Positions 50,268 to 58,632 are shown, counted from the stretch's first letter. The stretch is 64,000 nt of DNA from Pseudomonadota bacterium (GCA_023457895.1 JAEXAY010000020.1:27598-91597), one strand, 5' to 3'. Numbers and translations: made by a program. The notes: a model not told the origin generated them from the sequence alone.

Positions 50268-50353
50268 TGGTGGACAGGGCTGGATTCGAACCAGCGTACG
50301 GAAACCCGGGCAGATTTACAGTCTGCTGCCTTTAACCACTCGGCCACCTGTCC
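50268..50353 (-). tRNA. tRNA-Tyr (anticodon GTA), island integration target
   Basis: An 86-nt class II tRNA. The acceptor is GGACAGG / CCTGTCC, the anticodon arm CAGA-CTGTAAA-TCTG gives GTA, the T-arm holds GGTTCGAATCC, and CCA is encoded. Its 3' part (50275-50292) is repeated at the far end of the island, and the integrase gene lies on that side. Confidence 0.97.
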
Positions 50354-50480
50354 ATGGCGCCGAAAGCCGCGCTGACGCGGCGGGCGAAGGCGGCTCAATG
50401 GCGAATGGATGCTTGCCTGTCAAGGCAAGCGCGTCCAAAAGGCACGCAATTTTTCAGCTTTTCAACCGAAAGACCGCCCG

Positions 50481-51236
50481 ATGGCCAAAGGACGCCGCCC
50501 CCAGCGCAGCAAGAGCAGCAATCCCGGCGGTTTGCCGCGTTTCTGGGGCCGCCATGCGGTGATGGCAGCGCTGGACAACCCGGATCGCCGCGTCCGCAAG
50601 ATCTGGGCCACCCGCGAGGCCGCGGCGCAGCTTGATATTCCATCGGACATCCCGGTGAATTTCTGCGACGGCGGCGACCTTGGCCGCATGGTGCCGGGCG
50701 ACGCGCCGCATCAGGGGGTGGTCGCCGAAGTCGATCCGCTCGAACATATGTTGCTCGGCGAGCTACTCGATCAGCATGCGGACAACCAGCGCCCGCTGCT
50801 CGTGCTCGATCAGGTCACCGACCCGCACAATATCGGCGCCATCCTGCGCTCGGCCGCAGCCTTCAACGCCATCGGCGTGGTCACGCAGGACCGCCATAGC
50901 CCGGCCGAATCCGGCACGATCGCACGGGCTGCAGCTGGTGCGCTCGAAATCGTGCCGTGGGTGCGGGTGGTCAATCTTGCCCGCGCGCTCGAGGAGATTG
51001 CCGAAGCCGGATTCTGGCGCATCGGCCTTGACGGCGAAGCAGAACAGACGCTGGCCGGGGCAATCGGCAACGCACGCGTCTGCCTTGTGCTCGGCGCCGA
51101 GGGCGAAGGCATGCGCCGCAACACGATCGAACATTGCGACATCATTGCGAAGCTGCAGATCAGCGAGGCGATGGAAAGCCTCAATGTTTCCAATGCCGCC
51201 GCGATCGCGCTCTACGCCGTTGCAACCGCGGGATAA
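50481..51236 (+). CDS. rlmB: 23S rRNA (guanosine-2'-O-)-methyltransferase RlmB
   Basis: A 251-aa SpoU-family knotted methyltransferase. After an N-terminal substrate-binding part (GRHAVMAALDNPDRRVRKIW) come the three SpoU motifs: DPHNIGAILRSAAAFNAIGV, LGAEGEGMRRNTIEHCD and MESLNVSNAAAIALYA. It methylates G2251 of 23S rRNA in E. coli; the basic N terminus (AKGRRPQRSKSS) suits RNA binding. ATG at 50481. Confidence 0.93.
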   Translation: MAKGRRPQRSKSSNPGGLPRFWGRHAVMAALDNPDRRVRKIWATREAAAQLDIPSDIPVNFCDGGDLGRMVPGDAPHQGVVAEVDPLEHMLLGELLDQHADNQRPLLVLDQVTDPHNIGAILRSAAAFNAIGVVTQDRHSPAESGTIARAAAGALEIVPWVRVVNLARALEEIAEAGFWRIGLDGEAEQTLAGAIGNARVCLVLGAEGEGMRRNTIEHCDIIAKLQISEAMESLNVSNAAAIALYAVATAG

Positions 51237-51272
51237 TCTGCCACAATTCGATCCGAATCGCATGAGGGGGAA

Positions 51273-52142
51273 ATGATGTCTCATCCGTCTATGGCAAAAT
51301 GCGCAGTTGCAGCACTTTTACCTTTGCTGCTGGCGGCCTGTTTCTTCATTCCGGGCAAGTTCGTGTCCAATTTCGACGTTCGCAAAAACGGACAATTTTC
51401 CTTTACCTACAAGGGTGAGATAATCGCCTTCAGCAGCAACAAGATGCTGAACGATATCGACAAGGGCGCTTCCAAGCAGGAGGAAAGTTTCACACCCTCT
51501 TGCCGGGACGAGGATAGCGGCGAAGAACGCAAATGCAGTGCCGCCGAAACCGCCGAACAAAAGAAGGAGTGGGATGCTGCCGCCCCGGAGCGCGCAAAAG
51601 CGAGAGCCGAAAAGGAGAAAGAGCAGGCCGAGATGATGGCGGTCATGATCGGCTTCAATCCTGACGACCCCAAGAGTGTCGAGGCTTTCATCAACAGGCT
51701 CTCCAAGCAGAAGGGCTGGAACAGCGTGGCGCACAAGGGCGCGGGCGTGTTCGAGGTGGATTATGCGATCAGTGGCACGCTCGACCGGGACTTCAGCTTC
51801 CCCAATATTCCCGACATCGCCATGGCCAATCCGATGGTGGTCGCGCGCGCGCGCAAGGACGGAAGCATCGAGATCGAAGCCCCCGGCTTTGGCGAAAATG
51901 GCGATACGCGTGGCGGCAATCTCATGGCTGCAATCGCGCAGAAGGAATATGGCGGGAAGGACGAGCCCAATCCGCTGACCGTCCAGACCGATGGCCAATT
52001 CACCATTACGACCGACGCCGAGCTATTGACCAACAACACCGACGACGGCCCCACTGCCGTTGCACAGGGCAAGCGCCTGCACTGGACGGTCAACGCCCAA
52101 AGCAAGAAACGCCCCGCAGCGCTCCTGAAACTCGGTTCCTAG
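51273..52142 (+). CDS. Uncharacterised lipoprotein
   Basis: 289 aa, no family recognised. The N terminus MAKCAVAALLPLLLAACFF has a lipobox (LLAAC). A charged helical insert (about 100-125, AAPERAKARAEKEKEQAEMM) separates two parts rich in beta-type sequence, including VDYAISGTLDRDFSFPNIPDI and TDGQFTITTDAELLTNNTDDGP. Two cysteines in PSCRDEDSGEERKC may form a disulfide. GAGGGGG precedes the double ATG; either could start. Confidence 0.7.
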   Translation: MMSHPSMAKCAVAALLPLLLAACFFIPGKFVSNFDVRKNGQFSFTYKGEIIAFSSNKMLNDIDKGASKQEESFTPSCRDEDSGEERKCSAAETAEQKKEWDAAAPERAKARAEKEKEQAEMMAVMIGFNPDDPKSVEAFINRLSKQKGWNSVAHKGAGVFEVDYAISGTLDRDFSFPNIPDIAMANPMVVARARKDGSIEIEAPGFGENGDTRGGNLMAAIAQKEYGGKDEPNPLTVQTDGQFTITTDAELLTNNTDDGPTAVAQGKRLHWTVNAQSKKRPAALLKLGS

Positions 52143-52205
52143 AAAGAAGCAAGGAGAGCGCAGGGTGCCCGATAAAGCGGCTCCCTGCCCGCTCGTCCTT
52201 CCTGC

Positions 52206-52523
52206 TCAGTCTTCCTCGGCCACGGTAACCTTGAGGCCGTCGAGCGCGTCGGTCATCTCGATCTGGCAGGAAAGCCGTGAAGTGGCGTCCCGGTGATCGG
52301 ACGAATCGAGCAGGTCATTCTCATCCTCGCTCACCGTCCCGGTCCGGTCCATCCAAGAGGCATCGACATGAACATGGCACGTCGCGCAGGAACAGCAGCC
52401 ACCGCACAGCGCGAGCACCTCGTCAAAGCCATTGTCACGGATATTTTCCATGACACTCATGCCCGATTTGGCTTCGACTTCATGTTCGGTTCCATCACGC
52501 GTCACGACGATCAACTTGGGCAT
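52206..52523 (-). CDS. Adrenodoxin-type [2Fe-2S] ferredoxin
   Basis: A 105-aa electron carrier. The cluster-binding loop LCGGCCSCATCHVHVD gives Cys at positions 1, 7 and 10 of the motif, with the fourth in RLSCQIEM, the adrenodoxin/putidaredoxin pattern. Two extra cysteines sit inside the loop. Likely partners are a cytochrome P450 or Fe-S assembly, not encoded nearby. The start at MPKLIVVTRDG lies behind GGAAGGAAC. Confidence 0.92.
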   Translation of the reverse strand: MPKLIVVTRDGTEHEVEAKSGMSVMENIRDNGFDEVLALCGGCCSCATCHVHVDASWMDRTGTVSEDENDLLDSSDHRDATSRLSCQIEMTDALDGLKVTVAEED

Positions 52524-52629
52524 TGGCTGTTCCTTCCTGAATGCGCCGACCATCGAAGACCGGCCCCCGCAGATTTGCGTGCGATATGTGGCGGACGGCG
52601 CGTGAAATCAAGTCTATAAGGCGCGGGTT

Positions 52630-53250
52630 ATGGGTTTGACCGCAGAGCAACTACGCCACGGAATGAACGCGCTTGCAACCGCCGAGCCGGCCTTTGCCCG
52701 CGCTCTGGACATTGCCGGCTATCCCGAGCCGCGAATGCGTGAGCGCGGCTACGCCACCCTGCTGCGCACCATTGTCGGCCAGCAGGTCAGCGTCAATGCC
52801 GCGGCCGCGGTATGGCGGCGGCTGGAGGAGGCGCTGGGCCCAGGCTGCGTGCCCGGCGGTCTCCTCGCCAGCGATTTCGATACGCTGCGTGCCTGCGGCC
52901 TTTCCCGGCAGAAACAGGATTATGCACGCAGCCTCGCCACATTGGTGCTGGCGGGCGAACTCGATCTCGACGCGCTTCCCGCGGACGATGAAGACGCCAT
53001 CGCGCTGCTCACCCGGATCAAGGGCATTGGACGCTGGTCTGCCGAAATCTACCTGCTGTTCGCCGAGGGCCGCGCCGACATCTGGCCCGCAGGCGACCTT
53101 GCGGTGCAGGAAGCGGTCAAACGCATCCTCGGCCTCCCCCAGCGCCCGGGCGAAAAGGAAACCCGAATCCTCGCCGAAACCTGGAAACCCCACCGCGGAA
53201 CCGCCGCGATCTTCGCCTGGCACAGTTATAATATGGACGCGCTGGGTTAA
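52630..53250 (+). CDS. DNA-3-methyladenine glycosylase II-like (HhH-GPD)
   Basis: A 206-aa base-excision repair enzyme of the AlkA type, without the N-terminal domain of E. coli AlkA. The helix-hairpin-helix LLTRIKGIGRWSAEIYLLFA is followed by WPAGDLAVQEAV, whose Asp is the catalytic residue. The conserved early motif is TIVGQQVSVNAAAAVWRR. It converges with the lipid kinase gene (4-base overlap). Confidence 0.9.
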   Translation: MGLTAEQLRHGMNALATAEPAFARALDIAGYPEPRMRERGYATLLRTIVGQQVSVNAAAAVWRRLEEALGPGCVPGGLLASDFDTLRACGLSRQKQDYARSLATLVLAGELDLDALPADDEDAIALLTRIKGIGRWSAEIYLLFAEGRADIWPAGDLAVQEAVKRILGLPQRPGEKETRILAETWKPHRGTAAIFAWHSYNMDALG

Positions 53251-54146
53251 CTGTTCCGGATAGAGCCGGGAAGATCGGCAAAAGTCATCGGGTCATGGCG
53301 AACAGTGATGGTCACGGGCAATTGCGCAATCACATCACCGTCGGCTTGAACGGGGACGTGGTCATCAGCGTCCGCCCTTAGCGTCTTGCAGGTGAATCGC
53401 ACCAGATTTTTTTGCTGTTCGATCCTATTGAACAACAACGCCAGCAGAAACTTCAGATAATTTCGGCGATTGGCAACGGGCAGCGCTACAACATATAAAT
53501 AGGGTTCACGGACACTGGCCTTAGGCGCAAAACTCCACGGGCCTGCATAATATTTACCCTTTGCAACATAAAAGGCCTCACACACCGTTTCACCGCATTC
53601 CCATTCCAACCGGATCTTCTTTCTCGGCCATCGAAAGCATTGCTTTATGAATGACAGGACATAAGCATATTTTCCAAGCCGCTGTTTCGATTGTTGCGAA
53701 ACATTGCCTACTGCGCGGCTGTCTGGTCCGGCGCTCGCACATGTCAGAAAAACAAGATTTTCGATCTGAGCCAAATAATGAATGTGAATGTTTTTAGAAT
53801 TCGTCAGTCCAAAAAGTTTGCTGTCGCTGCCTTCCTCTATTTCTCGAGCAAGAAGGTTGACGGTTCCGGCAGGAAAAACGGAAATGGGAAGCGCGCGCCC
53901 ACAGCCTGAAACAGCGGTGACGACGTGGCGGGTAGTTCCATCTCCTCCAAAAGAGCAAACAGCTGTTGCTTCTTCAGCAATGAACAGTTCATGCTCCGGT
54001 CCGCTCCACGAAACAATGGCGCGGGCGCCCCGCTTTTCGAGAGCCGCAACAAAACCATGGAGTTTTCGTCGCCGGAAGCCGCCCGCCGCCGGATTGGCAA
54101 AAATCTGTATAACGTCTGACGACAACGCGCGAGAATCAGGAAACAT
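53247..54146 (-). CDS. Diacylglycerol-kinase-family lipid kinase
   Basis: 299 aa. The DAGK catalytic fold is seen in FANPAAGGFRRRKLHGFV, SFGGDGTTRHVVTAVS (nucleotide site GGDGT) and VFPAGTVNLLAREI; the C-terminal half has QADGDVIAQLPVTITV, also typical. It would phosphorylate diacylglycerol, ceramide or a long-chain base; the sequence does not choose. The codon and base composition is AT-richer than its neighbours. The start overlaps the end of the PAP2-like gene by 11 bases, so the two are cotranslated. Confidence 0.85.
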   Translation of the reverse strand: MFPDSRALSSDVIQIFANPAAGGFRRRKLHGFVAALEKRGARAIVSWSGPEHELFIAEEATAVCSFGGDGTTRHVVTAVSGCGRALPISVFPAGTVNLLAREIEEGSDSKLFGLTNSKNIHIHYLAQIENLVFLTCASAGPDSRAVGNVSQQSKQRLGKYAYVLSFIKQCFRWPRKKIRLEWECGETVCEAFYVAKGKYYAGPWSFAPKASVREPYLYVVALPVANRRNYLKFLLALLFNRIEQQKNLVRFTCKTLRADADDHVPVQADGDVIAQLPVTITVRHDPMTFADLPGSIRNS

Positions 54147-55110
54147 TGGCCGGAAGTGGAACTGAACCCGAAAAACTTTCCGGAACATTATCCGCCGTCT
54201 CCCTGAGCAGCTGGTGGGCGAGCCAATAACAGGCCCAAGCAAGGCCTAACCCCACTGGAATATCAATCAGATAGTGCCAACGCGATGAAACCGCAGCGAT
54301 AAGAATAAAAAACAGGATGAAAGAATAAAACGGAACAAGCGGGCGCCCATATTTCCAAGCGAACAGGAAAAAAAGGAAAGTTCCAGCGCTGTGAAGGGAG
54401 GGCATTGCTGCCAAGCCCGCGGTAAAGTTTTCGCTACCATATTGCGCGAGCCAACCACGTCCATTTTTGACCGTTTGCCAATAATATTCGGCCATGCCAT
54501 GCTGCCCGGCGCTAATAACAGGATTATCTCCAGTTTCGTAGATAAACGGTCCAATCGCGGGGGCTAGAAGATAGGCGAATGAACCTAGTGCCTGTAACAG
54601 CAGAACGGCCACGACAAGTTTTCGGAACATTGCCGGTGTCTTGATAGCATGATAAAGAAAGCTACCATAAAAAAGCGCCATAAATCCCGTCATATAAAAA
54701 TTTGTATTTGCTGGAAGTATTATAGTCAGATATTCACGAATTGAAAAACATGCCTCAACCAGAGGGCGAAACCATTTATCTATTTTCCAGTAAAATGCGT
54801 CGTGCAAAGTCGGGTTTATAAACGGTATCCATAATTTTATATTGAAATGAGCGAAAAGAACTGCAGCATAACAGGGTATGGAAAGCATGAACTTAAGGGC
54901 GACCTCCCTTTTCACGGTAATGAAAGTCGCCATGCCGAGCAACGCGACACCCGCAAGAGGATAAATATAATGTATGCCGACAAATGCGGCGCTGGGACCG
55001 GACGGATAGATGATAGGCAACCTGAACCCGGCCGAAAGTAAGAGCATAATCGCAATCATGCTCGTGGCGATTACGACCTCAATCGGTATAGATTTAAACA
55101 TTGCCCGCAT
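54136..55110 (-). CDS. PAP2/Aur1-like integral membrane phosphotransferase or phosphatase
   Basis: 324 aa with about eight membrane helices. The C-terminal half has the PAP2 motifs AMPSLHSAGTF (about 233-243) and SSRWHYLIDIPVGLGLAW (about 275-290), whose two His and Asp form the phosphatase or transferase site, in the arrangement of the PAP2_3 group that includes inositolphosphoceramide synthase Aur1. The N-terminal third is unique membrane sequence. Visibly AT-richer than neighbours. It is paired with a lipid kinase, so both likely act on one lipid. Confidence 0.78.
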   Translation of the reverse strand: MRAMFKSIPIEVVIATSMIAIMLLLSAGFRLPIIYPSGPSAAFVGIHYIYPLAGVALLGMATFITVKREVALKFMLSIPCYAAVLFAHFNIKLWIPFINPTLHDAFYWKIDKWFRPLVEACFSIREYLTIILPANTNFYMTGFMALFYGSFLYHAIKTPAMFRKLVVAVLLLQALGSFAYLLAPAIGPFIYETGDNPVISAGQHGMAEYYWQTVKNGRGWLAQYGSENFTAGLAAMPSLHSAGTFLFFLFAWKYGRPLVPFYSFILFFILIAAVSSRWHYLIDIPVGLGLAWACYWLAHQLLRETADNVPESFSGSVPLPANVS

Positions 55111-55193
55111 TAACGGCCACCTACCTAGCCTCTAAAATTACTGGGCGTGCTTACCGTGTTAGGGTTAATGAACAGATAAATTCCGAAGCCACA

Positions 55194-55724
55194 TCATAGC
55201 GCCGATTTTACAACCGAAGGATTAAGCCCTTTCACCTCGTCCAGAAAGCTGCGCGGTTTCTTGAAGAACCTGCTGTTGCGGTTAACCTTGAGGCCCAGGG
55301 CAGCTGCAGCCTCCATGACGAAATGGACGCAATTGCGGCGGTTGAGATTATAGGCCTTGGACGGGTTGTACGACGCCCATTGCTGGATGAACGCGGTCAG
55401 CCGGTGATATTCATCGTCATTGATCGTGAGCGTAAAACGGCGCTGGCTGCTGTTCAGATATTTGGCGTCGACCTTGTCCATCCGGCCGGCCACCGAACCC
55501 ATAAGGATCGCCGGGGTCACCGATTTGGCTGTAAAGCCAAAATTGTCATCGACCGGCTCACCGGTTGCATCGATGGTACCCTTGACCGTGAAAAAGGCGT
55601 GCGGGAAACTGCTGCCCAGTTCGTGACTGTAGAAAGTGACGACCACTTCTGCCCAGGCGGCCTGAGGGGCGGCCAGAAACATTATCATCGCCGCCAGCCG
55701 CAGCAATGCTGCCTTCACAACCAT
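55194..55724 (-). CDS. Secreted protein of unknown function with NCxH motif
   Basis: 176 aa. Signal peptide MVVKAALLRLAAMIMFLAAPQAAWA, then VVVTFYSHELGSSFPHAFFTVKG, DDNFGFTAKSV and, near the C terminus, NLNRRNCVHFVMEAAAALGL. A His in SHELG and the N-C-x-H pair resemble cysteine-peptidase-like (DUF4105 / NlpC-P60-like) folds, but I cannot name a family. The ATG at 55724 has GGAAGGG upstream; longer in-frame extensions run under the SDR gene. Confidence 0.65.
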   Translation of the reverse strand: MVVKAALLRLAAMIMFLAAPQAAWAEVVVTFYSHELGSSFPHAFFTVKGTIDATGEPVDDNFGFTAKSVTPAILMGSVAGRMDKVDAKYLNSSQRRFTLTINDDEYHRLTAFIQQWASYNPSKAYNLNRRNCVHFVMEAAAALGLKVNRNSRFFKKPRSFLDEVKGLNPSVVKSAL

Positions 55725-55824
55725 CAGGATCAGCCCTTCCCGCAAATTATCTCGACGCCTGTCATTTCCTTGGTCATAGACGAAGGGCATAAGGCCGGAC
55801 AACAACAGGGAGGGGATTAAAGCG

Positions 55825-56628
55825 ATGAGCGCACAGCGCAAGGCGATTTTCATTACCGGCGGCGGTTCGGGGATCGGCCGTGCGGTCGCCATCCACTTTG
55901 CCAGCAAGGGCTGGTTCGCGGGGCTCGCCGATATCAACCGGGCCGGCCTCGATGAAACGGCCGCGCTGCTGCCGGCCGGGCAAAGTTCGACCCATGTGAT
56001 GGACGTGACCGACCGGGCGCAGTGGCGCGGCGCGCTCGATGCCTTTGCCGCGGCGTCAGGGGGACGGCTCGATGTCCTCTTCAACAATGCCGGCGTCGGC
56101 TATGGCGGGCATTTTCCGGACCTCGCCCCCGAACGCGCCGACCGCATGATCGCGATCAATTTCAACGGCGTGATGAACGGCATCTATGAAGCGCTGCCGC
56201 TGCTGAAGGCAACCCCGGACAGTGCGATCGTCAATACGTGCTCGGCAGCGGGGATATACGGCGCGGCGGGCCTCAGCGTCTATTCCGCCACCAAGTTCGC
56301 GGTGCGCGGCCTCACCGAAGCGCTCGACATCGAGTTCGCCGATTATGGCATCAAGGTGCGCTCGATCATGCCGAGCTTCATCGACACCCCTCTCCTCAAC
56401 GAGAACGTGCCCGGTTCGAACGAAACCTCGCGCGAGCGCGTCAGGGCGGCGGGGCTCGAATTCACCCCGGTCGAGACCGTGGCCGAGGCGGTGTGGAACG
56501 CGGTCCACGGCAAAAAGGTGCATCAGGTCGTCGGCAAGACCGCACGAAAGCTCGCCTTTGCCGCCAAGTGGATGCCCGGGCAAATCCGCAAGATGCGCAG
56601 CAAGATGGAATCGAGCAGCCGCAGCTAG
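55825..56628 (+). CDS. Short-chain dehydrogenase/reductase
   Basis: 267 aa. Classical SDR: cofactor loop ITGGGSGIGRAVA (about 10-22), Asp after beta2 (LADIN, favouring NAD(H)), NNAGVG, catalytic Ser in NTCSAAGIYG and YSATK with Tyr at about 153 and Lys at 157. The substrate is unknown. GGGAGGG precedes the start by about 12 bases. It converges with phhB, overlapping by 4 bases. Confidence 0.9.
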   Translation: MSAQRKAIFITGGGSGIGRAVAIHFASKGWFAGLADINRAGLDETAALLPAGQSSTHVMDVTDRAQWRGALDAFAAASGGRLDVLFNNAGVGYGGHFPDLAPERADRMIAINFNGVMNGIYEALPLLKATPDSAIVNTCSAAGIYGAAGLSVYSATKFAVRGLTEALDIEFADYGIKVRSIMPSFIDTPLLNENVPGSNETSRERVRAAGLEFTPVETVAEAVWNAVHGKKVHQVVGKTARKLAFAAKWMPGQIRKMRSKMESSSRS

Positions 56629-56912
56629 ATCAGCCGCTCGATCGCCTTCGCCATCTTGATGTCGCGTTCCGAAAGGCCGTCCGCGTCATGCGTGGTCAGC
56701 AGGATCTCGACCTTGTTGTAGACGTTCGACCATTCGGGGTGATGGTCCATCTTTTCCGCGATCAGCGCGACCGCGCTCATGAAGGAAAAGGCCTGGACGA
56801 AATCGTCAAATTCAAGGCCGAGCACGATCGCGTCGCGTTCCTCGTCATATTCCCAGTCATTATGTTGTCCAAGAAAAGCCATGCGTTCGGCTTCCGACAA
56901 TTTCTTGACCAT
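56625..56912 (-). CDS. phhB: Pterin-4a-carbinolamine dehydratase
   Basis: 95 aa. Matches the PCD/DCoH family along its length, including AFSFMSAVALIAEKMDHHPEWSNVYNKVEILLTTHDADGLSERD; the HHPEW and TTH histidines are the active-site set. It recycles 4a-hydroxytetrahydrobiopterin after aromatic amino-acid hydroxylation, but no hydroxylase gene is in the window. Confidence 0.94.
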   Translation of the reverse strand: MVKKLSEAERMAFLGQHNDWEYDEERDAIVLGLEFDDFVQAFSFMSAVALIAEKMDHHPEWSNVYNKVEILLTTHDADGLSERDIKMAKAIERLI

Positions 56913-56964
56913 GATGCTTCGTCCTTCACTGGCGTTTACGCGTGGCCCAGCCTATGGGACAGCG

Positions 56965-57582
56965 ATGGAGCCGGGTCAATCCAACGCCTTGCTGGAAATT
57001 GAAAACGCCGCGTTGCTGCGCGGCGGCCGCCTGCTTTTCCGCGGGCTTTCGCTCGCCGTTGCACCGGGCGATGCGGTAGTGCTGACAGGGCGCAACGGGG
57101 CCGGGAAGTCCAGCCTGCTGCGGCTGTGCGCGGGCTTGCTGAAACCCTTTGCAGGAAGCGTGACGCGCCATGCGCCGCTCGCGCTCGCCGATGAAAATCT
57201 TGCGCTCGACAGCGAAGCGGCACTGCGCGACGCATTGCTGTTCTGGACACGCATCGACGGCCATCACGGCAGCGAACGGGCGGATGCGGCCATCGCCGCG
57301 ATGGCGCTTGAGCCGCTGGCCCGCGTGCCGGTGCGGATGCTCTCGACCGGGCAGCGCAAGCGCGCGGTGCTGGCCCGCACGCTCGCAAGCGGCGCGGCGC
57401 TGTGGCTGCTCGACGAACCCGCCAACGGCCTCGACCAGGACAGCCGGACGCGCCTTGAGGCCGCGATCGCGGTGCACCGGGCGGAAGGAGGCGGCGTGCT
57501 GATCGCCTCACACCTGCCGGTCGCGCTCGATGCAGCCCGCGTGATCGCGATGGAAGCGCTTGCCCCGGAGCAGACCGCATGA
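56965..57582 (+). CDS. ccmA: Haem exporter ATP-binding subunit CcmA
   Basis: A 205-aa ABC ATPase of cytochrome c maturation system I. Walker A GRNGAGKSSLLRLCAGLL, signature LSTGQRKRAVLART, Walker B LWLLDEPANGLD, H-loop IASHLP. With CcmB it powers release of holo-CcmE. The start MEPGQSNALLEIENAAL is internal to a longer frame that is antisense to phhB. The last 4 bases overlap ccmB. Confidence 0.92.
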   Translation: MEPGQSNALLEIENAALLRGGRLLFRGLSLAVAPGDAVVLTGRNGAGKSSLLRLCAGLLKPFAGSVTRHAPLALADENLALDSEAALRDALLFWTRIDGHHGSERADAAIAAMALEPLARVPVRMLSTGQRKRAVLARTLASGAALWLLDEPANGLDQDSRTRLEAAIAVHRAEGGGVLIASHLPVALDAARVIAMEALAPEQTA

Positions 57583-58226
57583 ACGGCTTTGCCGCGCTCG
57601 TCCGCCGCGATCTCGTGCGCACCGCACGCAGCGGGAGCCTGTGGCTGCCGGTGATCTTCTTCCTCCTCGTCGCAACGCTCTACCCCTTCGCGGTCGGCCC
57701 CGATCCCAGAACGCTCGCGGCAACCGGCGGCGGAATGCTATGGGTGGCGGCCCTGCTTTCGGCGCTGCTCCCGATCGACCGCCTGTTCCTCGCCGACAAG
57801 GAAGCGGGCGTGCTCGACCAGCTCGCCGCGCGCGGGGTGAGCGACGAAGCGGTGGTGCTCGCCAAGCTCGCCGCGCACTGGATCGGCTTTGCCGTGCCGC
57901 TCCTCATCGCCGCCTTCCCCGCTGCCGCGCTGCTCAACCTGTCGGGCGAGACGTTGCGCACCCTGCTCACCGGGCTTGCGATCGGGTCCCCCGCCCTCGC
58001 CGCACTCGCCATACTGGTGGCGGCGCTGACCACGGGCCTGCGCGGAGCGGGCGCGATCGGCGGGCTGCTGCTGCTGCCGCTCGCCGTCCCGATCCTGATC
58101 TTCGGCGCCGGCATGCTGGGGAGCGAAAGCGGTGCGGCGATCAAGTTCCTCGCCGCATCGTCGCTGTTTCTTACCGCCATCTGCCCGTTCGCCGCCGGTG
58201 CGGCGTTGCGGGCGGGACGCGTTTAA
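57579..58226 (+). CDS. ccmB: Haem exporter permease CcmB
   Basis: 215 aa with about six membrane helices. The CcmB pattern is visible in FAALVRRDLVRTARSGSLWLPVIFFLLVATLYPFA, LFLADKEAGVLDQLAARGVS and the C-terminal SLFLTAICPFAAGAALR. It forms the CcmAB transporter. The start is inside the ccmA stop (ATGA). ccmC is not found next to it. Confidence 0.92.
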   Translation: MNGFAALVRRDLVRTARSGSLWLPVIFFLLVATLYPFAVGPDPRTLAATGGGMLWVAALLSALLPIDRLFLADKEAGVLDQLAARGVSDEAVVLAKLAAHWIGFAVPLLIAAFPAAALLNLSGETLRTLLTGLAIGSPALAALAILVAALTTGLRGAGAIGGLLLLPLAVPILIFGAGMLGSESGAAIKFLAASSLFLTAICPFAAGAALRAGRV

Positions 58227-58632
58227 AAGTTACAAAAGACACAGGGTGTAGCATTTTTTGTTCATGCAATGCTGTAACCTTTGCCGCTCCGGCAAAGACG
58301 GCACCGTCCGCGCGAAGCGGCCGCCGATTGCGCCCACCCGCAGTCCCTCGCGCTGTCCTTTCCGACAGCCCCGCGCGTTAGAGTGACGAAAGTGATCCCG
58401 TAATCCAACTTGTGCACCCCTGAAATCCAATATCGTGACTCAGTTGGACCCTTACCCCGGCCTCCAACACCGAATCGAGGCACCCAAGCACCGGCGGCGC
58501 GTGTAGGACAGGGAAAAGAGAAGTATTTTCAGGTCATTGCGAGCGCCGTCAGGCGCGCGGCAATCCGGGGCGGTTGTTGCGACCCTGGGTTGCCGCGCCG
58601 CTTCGGGGCTCGCAACGACGATTCTTTTTTCC
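58227..58632. other. Intergenic stretch between ccmB and the methyltransferase
   Basis: 406 bases without a credible gene. The right half holds the palindromic element 58534-58621. At 58501 a 13-mer GTGTAGGACAGGG also occurs at 22060, ahead of the uncharacterised HTH gene. Confidence 0.5.
58534..58621. repeat. REP-like imperfect palindromic element
   Basis: An 88-base inverted structure: outer arms ATTGCGAGC and GCTCGCAAC, inner arms GCGCGGCAATCC and GGGTTGCCGCGC, around a GC-rich centre. The TCATTGCGAGC edge is of the type seen in dispersed intergenic repeats of many genomes. Only one copy is in the window. Confidence 0.6.

Larger units (their letters stand above)
30415..50292. mobile_element. 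Integrative mobilizable element in tRNA-Tyr carrying arsenic and copper resistance
   Basis: About 19.9 kb bounded on the right by the 3' end of tRNA-Tyr and on the left by an imperfect 18-base copy of that end. A P4-type tyrosine integrase sits next to the tRNA, two AlpA/excisionase-like regulators and a Ti-type relaxase module are inside, and CCCCCACA repeats cluster near both ends. Cargo is arsR-arsI-arsC-acr3, a TonB receptor, and a copper module. There is no coupling protein and no type IV secretion genes, so it appears mobilizable rather than self-transmissible. Confidence 0.85.

Noticed and set aside
57560..58381. 273-codon frame overlapping ccmB
   Set aside because: ccmB in the other frame has all family features and couples to ccmA by ATGA.
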